From: Microseira wollei NIES-4236
GTDB taxonomy: Bacteria; Cyanobacteriota; Cyanobacteriia; Cyanobacteriales; Aerosakkonemataceae
Direction of reading: 5' to 3'
NCBI RefSeq assembly: GCF_020521235.1
Contig: NZ_BLAY01000044.1
Coordinates: 1 to 59,994 of the forward strand
DNA length: 59,994 nt
The position numbers and the translations under genes are program-made. The notes under the pieces were generated by a model, which saw only the letters and a list, made by a program, of their open reading frames with translations, was not told the origin of the DNA and did no database searches. Positions 9,612 through 18,992 of this stretch are shown in pieces (the first letter of the stretch is position 1; each line of letters begins with the position of its first letter).

Positions 9612-9893
9612 TTAAGCAGGCGGACTTTGGCGCATGGGGAAGCGATCTGACGGGGAATTAGGGTCGGAATTGACGTGATTGAGCGACCAACGGTAGTCTA
9701 CTTGTAAACCTGCCTGCTGGAAAATTTCTTCCAGTTGTTTTTGTTGGGCAGCTGCTTTCCGCATGGTAACAATCAGTTGCTGCACTTTTTCCCTCATAGC
9801 AGGAGTCCCCGTCACCGCGAACATGGTTTGTCGTTCTAGCATTTGCAGAACCAGTTCGTAGTGAATCGGGGAGGGAAGGGGTATTTGCTCCAT
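9612..9893 (-). CDS. Small conserved cyanobacterial protein, possibly DUF5340
   Basis: The 93-residue protein begins MEQIPLPSPIHYELVLQMLE, with a charged helical middle (MREKVQQLIVTMRKAAAQQK). It resembles a small cyanobacteria-restricted family that I tentatively associate with DUF5340; the name is from memory. It has no signal peptide or membrane segment. It lies downstream of trpC on the same strand with a gap of about 90 bp, so co-transcription is possible. Function unknown. Confidence 0.7.
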   Translation of the reverse strand: MEQIPLPSPIHYELVLQMLERQTMFAVTGTPAMREKVQQLIVTMRKAAAQQKQLEEIFQQAGLQVDYRWSLNHVNSDPNSPSDRFPMRQSPPA

Positions 9894-9986
9894 TTATGCG
9901 AATTTACCTCAGTTTTATAGCCTCACTTTCAGGAATCCAAGTTCCCGCTTCGGGCTGCCACGAAGCTGTCTGGCTTCCCGTATTAT

Positions 9987-10886
9987 CTAGGTGGTAGACT
10001 GCGCGGGAGCAAACAGCGCCGCGATCGCGCCTGCTAAATCGGGTTGCTTTACCAACGACTCGCCGATTAAAACGGCATCAGCACCAGCACCTGCTACTAA
10101 GCTGAGGTCATTGGGTGTATGCAAACCCGACTCGCTCACGACCAGAATACCCCGGTCTTGCAGTTGGTCACCCCGCGCCGCCAAAATTTCCTTTGTTGTT
10201 TCCAGGTTGACAGAAAAATCTTGCAGGTTGCGATTATTAATGCCAACCAGGTCAACTCGGTCCAAGGCTAACACGCGGTCTAGCTCTTCTAAAGTATGCA
10301 CCTCGATCAGGGCAGTCATCCTTAAAGCATTGGCGATCTTAACAAAGTACTGCAAATCTTGGTCGGAAAGTATCGCCGCGATCAGCAGTACGGCATCAGC
10401 ACCCTTAAGGCGAGCTAGGTAGATCTGGTAAGGGTAAATAATAAACTCTTTGCACAAAAGAGGCAAGTCAATCGCAGCGCGGATTTTAGCCAGGTTTTCA
10501 AAGCTACCACAGAAAAACTTTTCATCGGTCAGAACCGAAAGACAAGTCGCGCCGCCAGTTTGGTAAGCTGTGGCGATCTCTACTGGGTCAAAATCTTCTC
10601 TGATTACCCCTTTACTCGGAGATGCTTTTTTGACTTCCGCAATCAGTGCTGGTTTAGTTTTACCTTGTCGCAAAGCGGCGACAAAATCGCGGGGTGCTGG
10701 CGCGTCGGCTATTTTCCGCTGCAATTCCGACAGCGCCAGACGTTCCCTCATTTGGGTAACTTCGGTTTCTTTATACCAGACAATTTCTTCCAAGATATGG
10801 CGCGGGGATGAATCTGGCATTGCTACCTGATAGCGCAATTCTTGGACAGCAACGGCGGGATTGGGGGGACGACGACGAATCTGCAT
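9987..10886 (-). CDS. trpC: Indole-3-glycerol phosphate synthase
   Basis: TrpC closes the indole ring of tryptophan by converting CdRP to indole-3-glycerol phosphate. The TIM-barrel motifs are all present: [12 protein letters not shown] with the catalytic Lys, [52 protein letters not shown], and [10 protein letters not shown] for phosphate binding. The 299-residue length includes an N-terminal extension of about 40 residues ([20 protein letters not shown]) seen in other cyanobacterial TrpC proteins. It is downstream of lpdA on the same strand, separated by 63 bp containing a short tandem repeat. Frame intact. Confidence 0.97.
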   Translation of the reverse strand: MQIRRRPPNPAVAVQELRYQVAMPDSSPRHILEEIVWYKETEVTQMRERLALSELQRKIADAPAPRDFVAALRQGKTKPALIAEVKKASPSKGVIREDFDPVEIATAYQTGGATCLSVLTDEKFFCGSFENLAKIRAAIDLPLLCKEFIIYPYQIYLARLKGADAVLLIAAILSDQDLQYFVKIANALRMTALIEVHTLEELDRVLALDRVDLVGINNRNLQDFSVNLETTKEILAARGDQLQDRGILVVSESGLHTPNDLSLVAGAGADAVLIGESLVKQPDLAGAIAALFAPAQSTT

Positions 10887-10894
10887 TTTGGGTG

Positions 10895-10929
10895 ATTGGT
10901 AATTGGTAATTGGTAATTGGTAATTGGTG
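10895..10929. repeat. Short tandem repeat (TGGTAAT x4)
   Basis: Four to five tandem copies of the heptamer TGGTAAT lie in the 63-bp gap between lpdA and trpC. The same heptamer in the other orientation (ATTACCA) recurs at about 25958-25990 next to larC. Such heptamer strings are common in filamentous cyanobacteria and non-coding. Confidence 0.85.
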
Positions 10930-10949
10930 TTTTTATTTACTATTACCTA

Positions 10950-12386
10950 TTAGCCATGACCAGCGGCGCGTTTATATGCTTCATCCAGCACTTCTGAAAG
11001 TGTGGGATGGGCGTGAACCAGATAAGCTAGGGATTGGACGGATTGACGGATAGCGATCGCATTCGATGCTTCGTGAATTAAATCGGAAGCGTGCAATCCG
11101 ATGATGTGGACGCCGAGGACTTCTCCCGTATCTTTCCGATAGACAACTTTGGCGATACCGTCGGCTTCGCCTTCGGCGATTGCTTTAGAATTGCCTTTAA
11201 AATAAGTCCGCACGGCGGCGACTTCAAAACCTTCTTCTTTCCCCAACTCTTTTGCTGCGGTTTCGGTTAATCCCACAAAGCTGATTTCTGGGTGGGTAAA
11301 AGCGGCGGCGGGGATGCTGCGATAGTCTACGATGCGATCGCGTCCGCAAATATTTTCTACCGTCGCAATCCCTTGTGCCGATGCGGCGTGTGCCAGCATC
11401 ATCTTGCCCGTCGCATCTCCAATCGCCCACAGGTGCGGGACTGGTTCTCCTGCCGATAATACTGCCAACTTGTCGTTAACTGGAATAAATCCGCGCCTAT
11501 CGGTTTCGACGCCGACGGATTCTAAACCCAAATTTTGAGTATAAGGAATGCGTCCAGTCGCTACCAAACAAGCATCGACTTCCAGGACATCTACCACTTC
11601 TTTAGTTTTGGCGTCGGCGAGTTCGATGACTACCGGAGAACCTGGAATCACTTTTTGTGCCAAAACACCTACTTTGGTTTCGATATCGCGGGGAGTAATC
11701 AAAATCCGTTCGGCGATTTTGGCAATATCGCGGTCAAATCCGGGCATTAACTCTGGCAGCGCTTCAATCATCGTGATTTCGCAACCGAGTGCCGAGTAGA
11801 CATCGGAAAATTCTAAACCGATATAACCGCTGCCAATAATTGCCACCCAAGGGGGAAGCGATTCTAGTTTGATACCGTCGTCGCTAGTAAAAACGGTTTT
11901 GCCGTCGATTTCAATACCGGGGGGAACCCAAGGAATCGATCCGGGAGCGAGAATAATATCTTTAGCGGTAATAGTTTTTTCACCAGTATCGGTGGCGATG
12001 GTGAGTTTTTGACTGCCCGCTACTTTACCCCAACCTTGAATAATATCTACACCCAAGCGTTTGAGACTGTTGGTTAAGTCGCCTCGCAACTTAGAGACAA
12101 TATTTGCCGCGTGATTTGCGATCGTGCCCCGGTCAAATTCTACACTTTTTACCTGTATTCCCAGCGCTTTGAGATGGTCGGCGTTGCGTAACTCTCGCAC
12201 TCTTCCAGCAGCTGCCAGAAGTGCCTTAGAAGGGATACAACCGCGATTGACGCAGGTTCCACCCATATCGGCAGCTTCGATAATCGCCGTTTTTAAACCA
12301 CAACTAACTGCGTGCAGCGCGGCACCATGTCCGCCTACCCCTGCACCAACGATCGCTAGATCGTAATCAAATGCCTGACTCACCAT
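10950..12386 (-). CDS. lpdA: Dihydrolipoyl dehydrogenase (E3)
   Basis: This flavoenzyme reoxidises dihydrolipoamide in the pyruvate dehydrogenase and glycine cleavage complexes. The 478-residue protein has the N-terminal FAD motif ([17 protein letters not shown]), the redox disulfide in [16 protein letters not shown] (Cys45 and Cys50), and an NAD motif ([13 protein letters not shown]). A second FAD motif is [18 protein letters not shown], and the dimer-interface catalytic pair is in HAHPTLSE near residues 458-465. Length and motifs are complete. trpC follows it on the same strand. Confidence 0.97.
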   Translation of the reverse strand: MVSQAFDYDLAIVGAGVGGHGAALHAVSCGLKTAIIEAADMGGTCVNRGCIPSKALLAAAGRVRELRNADHLKALGIQVKSVEFDRGTIANHAANIVSKLRGDLTNSLKRLGVDIIQGWGKVAGSQKLTIATDTGEKTITAKDIILAPGSIPWVPPGIEIDGKTVFTSDDGIKLESLPPWVAIIGSGYIGLEFSDVYSALGCEITMIEALPELMPGFDRDIAKIAERILITPRDIETKVGVLAQKVIPGSPVVIELADAKTKEVVDVLEVDACLVATGRIPYTQNLGLESVGVETDRRGFIPVNDKLAVLSAGEPVPHLWAIGDATGKMMLAHAASAQGIATVENICGRDRIVDYRSIPAAAFTHPEISFVGLTETAAKELGKEEGFEVAAVRTYFKGNSKAIAEGEADGIAKVVYRKDTGEVLGVHIIGLHASDLIHEASNAIAIRQSVQSLAYLVHAHPTLSEVLDEAYKRAAGHG

Positions 12387-12767
12387 ATCTCAGCCTTGCG
12401 CGTTGCCCTTATTAATTCTCAACTGTAGGGAGCAATTTAGACAACATTTTTGCCGGGAGATGGAATTTTTCTAGCCAGATCTGGGCAATCTGATTTTATG
12501 CAGCGGGATCGCGGATTAAATTTTTGTGAATGCAGCGATACCCACACCGCGGGCACGCTAACGTGCGGCAACCGCTTTGCACGAAGAACGCGAACCGTAA
12601 CCGCACCTGTTTGGGAGACGCTGATGACTAATTAAATAGCCTCCCATCGTCACAAGTAGCCTGGATTTATACCGCACTTTTAGAGTCAACCTTAATTATG
12701 GACGCATATCAACAATCGTCGTGCCGCTGACCAAGCGTTTATCGAGTTTCTTCACCAATTGGCAGTG
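12387..12767. other. Intergenic region upstream of lpdA
   Basis: It is bounded by divergent lpdA and a possible small plus-strand gene. A frame at 12450-12635 shows no conserved features and is not called. The promoter of lpdA must lie here, but no confident boxes were seen. Confidence 0.5.
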
Positions 12768-12926
12768 ATGTTAATAAACGACGATACCGCATCTGCATCC
12801 CAAGAGCCTTTGGAAGATAGCCGCACCGAACAACCAACAGCAGAACATTTATCCCATCTAGACTTAGCCGCGTTTGAGGAAGCAGTTGCTGATATTGCAG
12901 CTTTCATGCAGCAGCGAAGGCGTTAG
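12768..12926 (+). CDS. Possible small hypothetical protein (52 aa) or 3' part of a broken gene
   Basis: An ATG at 12768 opens a frame MLINDDTASASQEPLEDSRT that ends QQRRR. The same frame stays open upstream to 12696 without a usable ATG and reads plausibly as protein (ADQAFIEFLHQLAV). In another frame, the ATG at 12698 gives only MDAYQQSSCR before a stop. One reading is a small gene starting at 12698 with a frameshift near 12715-12728. The acidic, helical character fits a short cytoplasmic protein. No family recognised. Confidence 0.4.
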   Translation: MLINDDTASASQEPLEDSRTEQPTAEHLSHLDLAAFEEAVADIAAFMQQRRR

Positions 12927-12990
12927 TACGATTGGAATTGCCAATCAAACATTGAAATTCGATTTAAATCCAAAATCTAACATCTGATAT

Positions 12991-13779
12991 TTAAAATTCC
13001 CTCCGCTGCCGTTGCCGTCGTGCTTCGTACAATATCAAGGCGGCAGCGATCGCCACGTTCAACGACTCGACTCCCGGACTTAAGGGAATTCTAACTTGTC
13101 TATCTGCCAGGGCGACTAAGTCGGCAGATAGTCCAGCACCTTCGTTACCCAGCAGAATCAAACCGGGTTGATTCCAATCAATTTCCCAGTAGGTCAACTT
13201 GGCATCGGGTACTGTAGCGATCGCCTGCATTCCTTGTTGCTGACAGGACTGTACCAGCGATTTTAAATTTTCACCCGTTGCCATTGGTAATCTAAACCAC
13301 TGTCCCGCCGACGCCCTGAGAACTTTAGGATGATCTAAATCTACGCTATCTGCACTCACCCACAAACCAGTTGCACCCGCAGCGGCGGCAGTTCTGATCG
13401 TAGTCCCCAAGTTACCAGGGTCTTGGATTGTTTCCAAACCCAATGCTAGAGATGTGGGGACAGTAGGAAAAGGCATTTGCAGGCGTTTCGCAACTGCGAC
13501 AACGCCATCGGGTTGGACGGTGGTAGCGATCGCTTTGAGGACTTCTGGTGTTACTATTTGCTCGCGCAAGGCGCTTTGACTCACTTCTTGCCAAAGTTCT
13601 GGGTAACGCTCCTGCCATTGAGCAGTATAACAAACCGTTTCCAGGGGATAACCTACCGCGCAAGCTTCCGAAACCAAGTGCGTCCCTTCCAACAAAAACA
13701 GTTGCTTCTCGTGCCTTTCCTTGGCAGCGTGCAACTTGCGGATTTCCTTTACCAGCGGATTTTGCAGACTGGTCAACAT
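12991..13779 (-). CDS. TrmH/SpoU-family RNA 2'-O-methyltransferase
   Basis: This 262-residue SPOUT methyltransferase transfers a methyl group from SAM to a ribose in rRNA or tRNA. The N-terminal substrate-binding domain starts LTSLQNPLVKEIRKLHAAKERH. The C-terminal SpoU motifs are present: LGLETIQDPGNLGTTIRTAAAAG (motif 1), LILLGNEGAGLS (motif 2), and VRIPLSPGVESLNVAIAAALILYE (motif 3, knot). The RNA target cannot be assigned from sequence. tRNA-Leu(CAG) lies just upstream on the same strand. Confidence 0.93.
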   Translation of the reverse strand: MLTSLQNPLVKEIRKLHAAKERHEKQLFLLEGTHLVSEACAVGYPLETVCYTAQWQERYPELWQEVSQSALREQIVTPEVLKAIATTVQPDGVVAVAKRLQMPFPTVPTSLALGLETIQDPGNLGTTIRTAAAAGATGLWVSADSVDLDHPKVLRASAGQWFRLPMATGENLKSLVQSCQQQGMQAIATVPDAKLTYWEIDWNQPGLILLGNEGAGLSADLVALADRQVRIPLSPGVESLNVAIAAALILYEARRQRQRREF

Positions 13780-13866
13780 CGGGTAATTTTAGATTTTAGA
13801 TTGCAGATTGCAGATTTAAACGATAATTCAATCTCAAATCTGCCATCTACAATCTGAAATTTTAAT

Positions 13867-13949
13867 GCGGAACCGGGGACTTGAACCCCGAAGGCATTAC
13901 TGCCACTAGAACCTGAATCTAGCGCGTCTACCAATTCCGCCAGTTCCGC
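13867..13949 (-). tRNA. tRNA-Leu (CAG anticodon)
   Basis: The 83-nt minus-strand sequence folds as a class II tRNA. The acceptor arms GCGGAAC and GTTCCGC pair, and the D-arm contains TGGTAGACGCG. The anticodon stem CTAGA/TCTAG encloses loop TTCAGGT with anticodon CAG. A long variable arm and GGTTCAAGTCC T-arm follow. CCA is not encoded. Confidence 0.96.
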
Positions 13950-14054
13950 AGGTTTGTTTAATTTTGTCGCCGATTTACTATTGTGGCGTAAGTCATCTGA
14001 TTTGTCAACAGGGGGGGAATGGAATTTTTAACAGCCGGTGAGGGTGCAGATCCA

Positions 14055-14102
14055 GCCTGCCCATGAGCCATTAGCCATGAGCCATTAGCCATTAGCCATG
14101 CC
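14055..14102. repeat. Heptamer repeat string (GCCATTA/GCCATGA)
   Basis: GAGCCATTAGCCAT-type heptamers are repeated several times between tRNA-Leu and murA. They belong to the same class of strings that make up the interior of the MITE-like family, but here lack the terminal inverted repeats. Confidence 0.75.
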
Positions 14103-14181
14103 ATTTTTGAGCAAAACACTAGACAACTGACATCTTTCGGGTAGAATCTAAACCAAATTTGAAGAAATCTAAAATTGTCCC

Positions 14182-15576
14182 TTGATTGTGGAGGGTAAGA
14201 CAATTACTTTCTCACTTAACCTAACCGACACTCACGCTTTGCCTGAAGAAGACCAATCCGTTTTGCAAATTTGGGGACGGTCTTCCCTGCAAGGTCACGT
14301 CCAAATCAGTGGGGCGAAAAACTCTGCCCTCGCGCTCATGGCAGGCGCCTTACTCTGCCCGGATGATTGTCGCCTTCGTAACGTTCCCTCACTGGTGGAC
14401 GTGCATCGTCTGGCTCTAATTTTGGCAGCCTTGGGCGTGAAGGTAGAGCGACACGGTGATATTTTAGACATCAATGCTCGTGACATCGGACAATCCCAAG
14501 CGCCTTACGAGCTAGTCAGCCAGCTGCGCGCTAGTTTCTTTGTAATTGGGCCTTTATTGGCAAGACTTGGGGTAGCCAGAATTCCCCTACCGGGAGGTTG
14601 TGCCATCGGTGCCAGACCCGTGGATCTGCACGTGCGGGGTCTGCAAGCGATGGGGGCGGATGTGCAAATCGATCGCGGGATGGTGAATGCCTACATCCCC
14701 GGTAGCAATCGCCGCTTGAAAGGTGCAAATATATACCTGGATTACCCCAGCGTTGGGGCGACGGAAACCTTGATGATGGCGGCAACGCTAGCAGACGGAG
14801 AAACCACGATCGAAAACGCGGCACAAGAGCCAGAAGTTGTAGATTTGGCTAATTTATGCCGTGCAATGGGGGCGCGCATTCGCGGCGCCGGAACTAATAC
14901 GATCGCGATCGATGGAGTTAACAGTCTGCATTCTACCGACTACAGCGTGATTCCAGACCGGATTGAGTCGGGAACTTTTTTAGTCGCGGGAGCAATTACG
15001 CGCTCGGAAATCATTTTATCGTCAGTGGTGCCGGATCATATTACGGCAGCGATCGCTAAGCTGCGAGCCATCGGCGCTAAAATTATCGTCGAAGCACCAG
15101 ATTGCCTGCGCATCCAGGGGGCAAACGCTCACGTGCCAACGGATATCGAAACTTTACCCTATCCCGGTTTCCCCACCGACCTGCAAGCACCATTCATGTC
15201 GCTGCTATGCCTGTGCGAAGGCAATAGCATCATTACGGAAACCGTGTTCGAGAACCGTTTGCGCCACGTAGCCGAGTTAAACCGCATGGGCGCAGATATC
15301 CGCGTCAAAGGTAACAACGCGGTCATCCGAGGCGTGCCATTCCTATCGGGTGCCCCTGTAATGGCAACTGACCTCCGCGCGGGTGCGGCGTTGGTGTTGG
15401 CAGGATTGGCGGCGGAAGGCAAAACAACTCTCCAAGGATTGCGGTATATCGACCGGGGTTATGAAAGCCTGGAATTGAAACTGCAAAAACTGGGAGCAAA
15501 AATTAAGCGCGTTCCAGCTGAGGGAGAAACTGAAGCCGATGCGCCTCTGGTGGCTCAAACTGATAAAGTTGGCTAA
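14182..15576 (+). CDS. murA: UDP-N-acetylglucosamine 1-carboxyvinyltransferase
   Basis: MurA transfers enolpyruvate from PEP to UDP-GlcNAc, the first committed step of peptidoglycan synthesis. The essential SGAKNS lysine/asparagine (about residues 46-47) and the fosfomycin-sensitive Cys in [16 protein letters not shown] (about residue 140) are present. So are [13 protein letters not shown] and the C-terminal [17 protein letters not shown] and RYIDRGYE blocks. There is no ATG before the conserved LQIWGRSSL. Translation probably starts at TTG 14182 or GTG 14188, giving an N-terminal tail of about 25 residues as in related cyanobacteria. A strong GC hairpin follows the stop codon. Confidence 0.96.
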   Translation: MIVEGKTITFSLNLTDTHALPEEDQSVLQIWGRSSLQGHVQISGAKNSALALMAGALLCPDDCRLRNVPSLVDVHRLALILAALGVKVERHGDILDINARDIGQSQAPYELVSQLRASFFVIGPLLARLGVARIPLPGGCAIGARPVDLHVRGLQAMGADVQIDRGMVNAYIPGSNRRLKGANIYLDYPSVGATETLMMAATLADGETTIENAAQEPEVVDLANLCRAMGARIRGAGTNTIAIDGVNSLHSTDYSVIPDRIESGTFLVAGAITRSEIILSSVVPDHITAAIAKLRAIGAKIIVEAPDCLRIQGANAHVPTDIETLPYPGFPTDLQAPFMSLLCLCEGNSIITETVFENRLRHVAELNRMGADIRVKGNNAVIRGVPFLSGAPVMATDLRAGAALVLAGLAAEGKTTLQGLRYIDRGYESLELKLQKLGAKIKRVPAEGETEADAPLVAQTDKVG

Positions 15577-15617
15577 ACGGTTGCTAACTTGAATCGGGAG
15601 TTGGATCGCCTCTCCCC

Positions 15618-15646
15618 AAACCCCTCCCCGACACGGGGAGGGGTTT
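15618..15646 (+). terminator. Strong hairpin after murA
   Basis: AAACCCCTCCCC and GGGGAGGGGTTT form a perfect 12-bp stem with a five-base loop. It lies about 40 bp after the murA stop. There is no long T-run, so it may terminate poorly or be a member of the dispersed CCCCTCTCC repeat type seen elsewhere in the window. Confidence 0.55.
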
Positions 15647-15923
15647 GAAATCAACCGCGAAGAAGGGTAGGACGCAAAGAAGAAGAGGAAGAGAATGCCG
15701 CAGGTTTTCGCCAAAGAAACCGGGTTTCTCGCAAAAATCCGGCGGAAAGGGAACCAGAGATCGACGGTCTCACCTTTGTTTCTTTTCTCGTCGTGGGTAA
15801 GTCCTGGATCTATGCAGAAACCCGGTTTCTCAGCTGATGAACTAAGATCTCTAGAAGCAACTGGCTGCGATTCTCCGCGTCGCAACCAACCAAGCTCAAG
15901 CACCCAGATCTGAAAAACGATAC
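15647..15923. other. Intergenic region with GAAACCSGGTTTC motifs
   Basis: Two copies of the near-palindrome AGAAACCGGGTTTCT (near 15717 and 15820, the second as the CCC variant) lie about 100 bp apart between murA and the M48 gene. The same motif occurs about eleven times in the window, always outside recognised genes. A frame at 15695-15913 is rejected as coding. Confidence 0.7.
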
Positions 15924-16799
15924 ATGTATTTCCCTAAGACGCCGCTGATCGGTTTAAAAGCAGACCAATTTCGCCATCCTCTGGATTTAGAGGCAACTCA
16001 GGCGATTAAGCAATTATCTGGCCTTGATGTGATGGTACGCAATTTGTTGGGGCCAGTGGCAGAACAGTTTTTCTATCTGGAAAATATTGCGGCAAGCGTG
16101 TTGGTGGGCGAAAAACAACTGCCCCAGTTACACAAGTTGTTGCTGGAAGCTTGTCAAATTTTGGATTTGGAACCGCCCCAACTCTACGTGCGCCAACATC
16201 CGGTTCCCAATGCTTACACGTTCGCGATGCGCGGGAAGCAGCCTTTTATCGTCATGCACACGTCTTTAATTGACTTGCTCGTGCCGGAGGAAATTCAAGC
16301 GGTGATTGCTCACGAGTTGGGACACCTCAAGTGCGAGCATGGGGTTTACTTGACGATCGCGAATTTAATTGTACTGGCAGCCGGACAACTTCCCAATTGG
16401 GGGGGAATCGTGGCGCAAGGGATGCGGGAACAAATGTTACGGTGGTTGCGCTGTGCTGAGTTTACCTGCGATCGCGCCGCGTTACTCGCTACCCAAAACC
16501 CCAAAGTTGTCAGTTCTGTCCTGATGAAGCTAGCAGGCGGTTCGCCGACTTTAGCCCCCCAATTGAACTTAGAAGCGTTTTTAGCCCAAGCCCGTGCCTA
16601 CGACAATATCAGCAACAACGAATTGGGCGAAATGCTCAAGCAGGCGCAAACAAGCACCCTGACTCACCCGGTGCCGGTACTGCGAGCCAGAGAAATCGAT
16701 CGCTGGGCGAGCAGTAAAGAATATCAATTGTTGTTGCAAAACGGAGAAATGGTGTATACTGGTAAAGCTTCACCCAAGGGCGGGTGGCGAAACTGGTAG
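15924..16799 (+). CDS. M48 family zinc metallopeptidase
   Basis: This 291-residue protease has the zinc motif AVIAHELGHLKCEHG (His130, Glu131, His134) and a likely third ligand, the Glu in RCAEFTCDRAAL. A hydrophobic stretch (LTIANLIVLAAGQL) just after the active site could associate with the membrane, as in HtpX-like and Ste24-like relatives. The last codons (GGWRNW, stop TAG at 16797) lie inside the tRNA-Leu(CAA) gene, a 22-bp same-strand overlap. Substrate unknown. Confidence 0.92.
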   Translation: MYFPKTPLIGLKADQFRHPLDLEATQAIKQLSGLDVMVRNLLGPVAEQFFYLENIAASVLVGEKQLPQLHKLLLEACQILDLEPPQLYVRQHPVPNAYTFAMRGKQPFIVMHTSLIDLLVPEEIQAVIAHELGHLKCEHGVYLTIANLIVLAAGQLPNWGGIVAQGMREQMLRWLRCAEFTCDRAALLATQNPKVVSSVLMKLAGGSPTLAPQLNLEAFLAQARAYDNISNNELGEMLKQAQTSTLTHPVPVLRAREIDRWASSKEYQLLLQNGEMVYTGKASPKGGWRNW

Positions 16800-16860
16800 A
16801 CGCAGTAGACTCAAAATCTACCTCCCGCGAGGGAATAAGAGTTCGATTCTCTTCCCGCCC
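16778..16860 (+). tRNA. tRNA-Leu (CAA anticodon), overlapping the M48 gene
   Basis: This is a class II tRNA of 83 nt. Acceptor GGGCGGG pairs with CCCGCCC, the D-arm contains TGGTAGACGC, the anticodon stem GTAGA/TCTAC encloses loop CTCAAAA (anticodon CAA), and a long variable arm and GTTCGATTC T-arm follow. Its first 22 nt are also the last codons of the M48 peptidase; the peptidase stop TAG is the TAG of the D-loop GGTAGAC. A terminator follows about 50 bp downstream. Confidence 0.96.
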
Positions 16861-16910
16861 ATGTTTAACTATTGGGTTGGTTAAGTCCCACCACCCCCAT
16901 AACTACAGAA

Positions 16911-16937
16911 GGGTCGGTTTGTGAACTGACCCTTTTT
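16911..16937 (+). terminator. Rho-independent terminator after tRNA-Leu
   Basis: GGGTCGGTT and AACTGACCC form a 9-bp stem with one mismatch and a four-base loop, followed by a run of six T. Its position 50 bp downstream suggests it ends the M48/tRNA transcript. Confidence 0.8.
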
Positions 16938-16972
16938 TAATGGGTATGTCAATAGCTTTTGTCAAGTACATT

Positions 16973-17383
16973 AGGACTTACGCAAAGAAACAAAGGGCGA
17001 TCCGAAAAATAGTGGGTTTGGCAACCAGAGATATGCCTCCGGCACGCTGCGCGAACGACGGTCGAAACCGGGTTTCTGGCCTCGTCCTGCGTCAGTCCTG
17101 TACATTTAAAGAAAAACGGCAACCTACTTGGTTCGCTTAATCATATCTTTACAAATGGATTTTCAGCTGCTAATTTATCTGAAAGCAGCATTCGGAGGTT
17201 ATCATCACAGCACGAATGGGCGACTCGGCGAACCAGGTCGCCAAATTCTAAATTGTCAAGGTTACGTGCATAGTTTTGCATTTAAAGCACTGACGCACGC
17301 GCGGCCAAAAACGGTGATGCGTCAATCTCGCGACTGTAAACCCACGATTTTTCGGATCGCCAAAGTTTTTTTGCGTAAGTCCT
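16973..17383. mobile_element. Second MITE-like element with 46-bp imperfect terminal repeats
   Basis: The left end 16973-17019 begins AGGACTTACGCAAAGAAAC. The right end 17338-17383, inverted, begins AGGACTTACGCAAAAAAAC. Both continue through a shared GGCGATCCGAAAAAT and GTGGGTTT block. The interior of about 320 bp has no convincing gene and includes one GAAACCGGGTTTC motif. Single AGGACTTACGCA ends also occur near 20513 and 23310. No target duplication was obvious. Confidence 0.7.
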
Positions 17384-17553
17384 GATTTAGCTGGCACGGC
17401 GTTTTGTCGCCAAAGCATCCTATATCTATAACCCGCTTGGGTGATTAGTTTCACGCCTATGTGCAGCTAAAATAATTTAAAATCAAAAATAGGGAAATGC
17501 TCTCAAGTTGATTCAGGTTAACCTCTAGTTTTTAAACGCCTAATTACAGGAAA

Positions 17554-18915
17554 ATGACGCAATCATTATTACTTGAAATTTTCGATAACGCTCGACCAAC
17601 TGCTGCTCAGACAAAGGCTCTGATTCAGCTTGAAAAAGCTCAACAGAATATTCAATACAACCAAAGTATTATTTATGAATATTTATTATATAGCGTTAAG
17701 ATAAAAGAGCCTGATGAGATTTTGCAAGAATTTAAAAAAATATTTATTTATTCTGGAGGAATCCGTTACTCAAAAGCGCTGATTGCTATCTCTGAACTAT
17801 TGTTGGGGAATGATGAATTAGAGTTTAGAAATACCCTGAAGCGATCTTGTTATATTCTGCTCAATAACTGGTATGCTACCAGGCAATATCAAGGGATTAA
17901 CGCTCTAATTAAAATCTTCATTGAATATAAGATTGGTGAAAAAACTGGCTCGCCAACCTTAGACCGTCTGCAAAAATGGATAGTTAATTTTATTAACAGC
18001 AAAGATTATCAAGAACTTAATTTGTTTGTGGCAAAATACAATGTCAGATCCCATTGGAAAAATCGCTTCACTTCTTACCTATTAGTCCCTCAATATGTGG
18101 ATTTGAATAATCCAGTAGAACAGCGGTCAGCTGCCAAAATATTTTCGCAGCAATTGAAAGATCAGTTTAAATTTGAACTAGCTATGTACACCGCGCGTTC
18201 TCAATCTGCTGTTGCTAATAACCACCGGATTAAAAACCCAACTGGATTGGGGGATGAGGTTTTGCCTCTGGTGAAAGCGATTGTACTCAGGCGTGGCGCA
18301 TTCAGCTATACAAACCTGGCACATATTTTTGTTAAACAAAATCAAAATATAACCTATAAGTATTTTAAGAAAAACCTGATAAAATATTTGATATTTGATG
18401 TGGAAAATGAAAATTTTGCTAAGGTTGTAAGTAAAAACCTGGCAGGTAAATTAGAAAGGATTTATGAAAATTATGATGAAGAAAGTTTGGAGAATTCATT
18501 AAGATTCCGAACTTGTAATCGAGTCATAGAATATTTAATTACAAATAATAAGAAAGAACCTTCTGAGCTATTCATTCTATTGCTGACCCAAGGACACGTA
18601 CTAAATTTAGTCGTGGTTTTAGTAAAACTGGTACTAATTTGTAAGAACGTGCGGGCGCATTTAGAAGCTTGTCTGGCAGTGGCGATCCAATACTACGAAA
18701 AATATCCAGAAGACGAATGCCAATGGTTGATTAATTTTTTAGAAATTTTAAACGTAACATTGGCAATTTATACTGAAGATGTTGAATACAATTTAGTCCA
18801 GATGCCAAATGCTAATGCTGCGGAGAAGAATTCGTGCTTGGCTCTGGATGGATACCGAATTTTTTCCCAGTTTAAGGAAGATAAAAAAGCCGAAAATTAT
18901 GAAGATTGGTCATAG
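17554..18915 (+). CDS. Unknown helical protein, 453 aa
   Basis: I do not recognise this protein. It looks almost entirely alpha-helical, rich in Lys, Glu, Asn and Tyr, without signal peptide. There is one hydrophobic helix (VLNLVVVLVKLVLICKNV, about residues 350-367). Codon and base use are visibly more AT-rich than the neighbouring housekeeping genes, which may indicate acquisition or relaxed constraint. No catalytic motif or Walker box is visible. It stands alone: a MITE-like element lies upstream, a heptamer repeat string downstream, and the next gene is convergent. The ATG at 17554 follows CAGGAAA, a weak binding site. Confidence 0.75.
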   Translation: MTQSLLLEIFDNARPTAAQTKALIQLEKAQQNIQYNQSIIYEYLLYSVKIKEPDEILQEFKKIFIYSGGIRYSKALIAISELLLGNDELEFRNTLKRSCYILLNNWYATRQYQGINALIKIFIEYKIGEKTGSPTLDRLQKWIVNFINSKDYQELNLFVAKYNVRSHWKNRFTSYLLVPQYVDLNNPVEQRSAAKIFSQQLKDQFKFELAMYTARSQSAVANNHRIKNPTGLGDEVLPLVKAIVLRRGAFSYTNLAHIFVKQNQNITYKYFKKNLIKYLIFDVENENFAKVVSKNLAGKLERIYENYDEESLENSLRFRTCNRVIEYLITNNKKEPSELFILLLTQGHVLNLVVVLVKLVLICKNVRAHLEACLAVAIQYYEKYPEDECQWLINFLEILNVTLAIYTEDVEYNLVQMPNANAAEKNSCLALDGYRIFSQFKEDKKAENYEDWS

Positions 18916-18958
18916 AAAATTACTCGATCAATTTGGCTCAATCAGGAAAAATGCTAGA

Positions 18959-18985
18959 TGAGCAATTAGCAATTAGCAATTAGCA
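18959..18985. repeat. GCAATTA heptamer string
   Basis: Four tandem GCAATTA heptamers end GCAACTGGCGTTAC, resembling a decayed end of the MITE-like family. It lies between convergent genes. Confidence 0.7.
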
Positions 18986-18992
18986 ACTGGCG

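Noticed and set aside
12450-12635. Plus-strand frame upstream of the 12768 small gene
   Set aside because: Composition is Arg/Thr-rich without pattern, there is no ribosome binding site, and no family resemblance.
15695-15913. Plus-strand frame before the M48 gene
   Set aside because: It spans two dispersed GAAACCSGGTTTC motifs, which are otherwise always non-coding.
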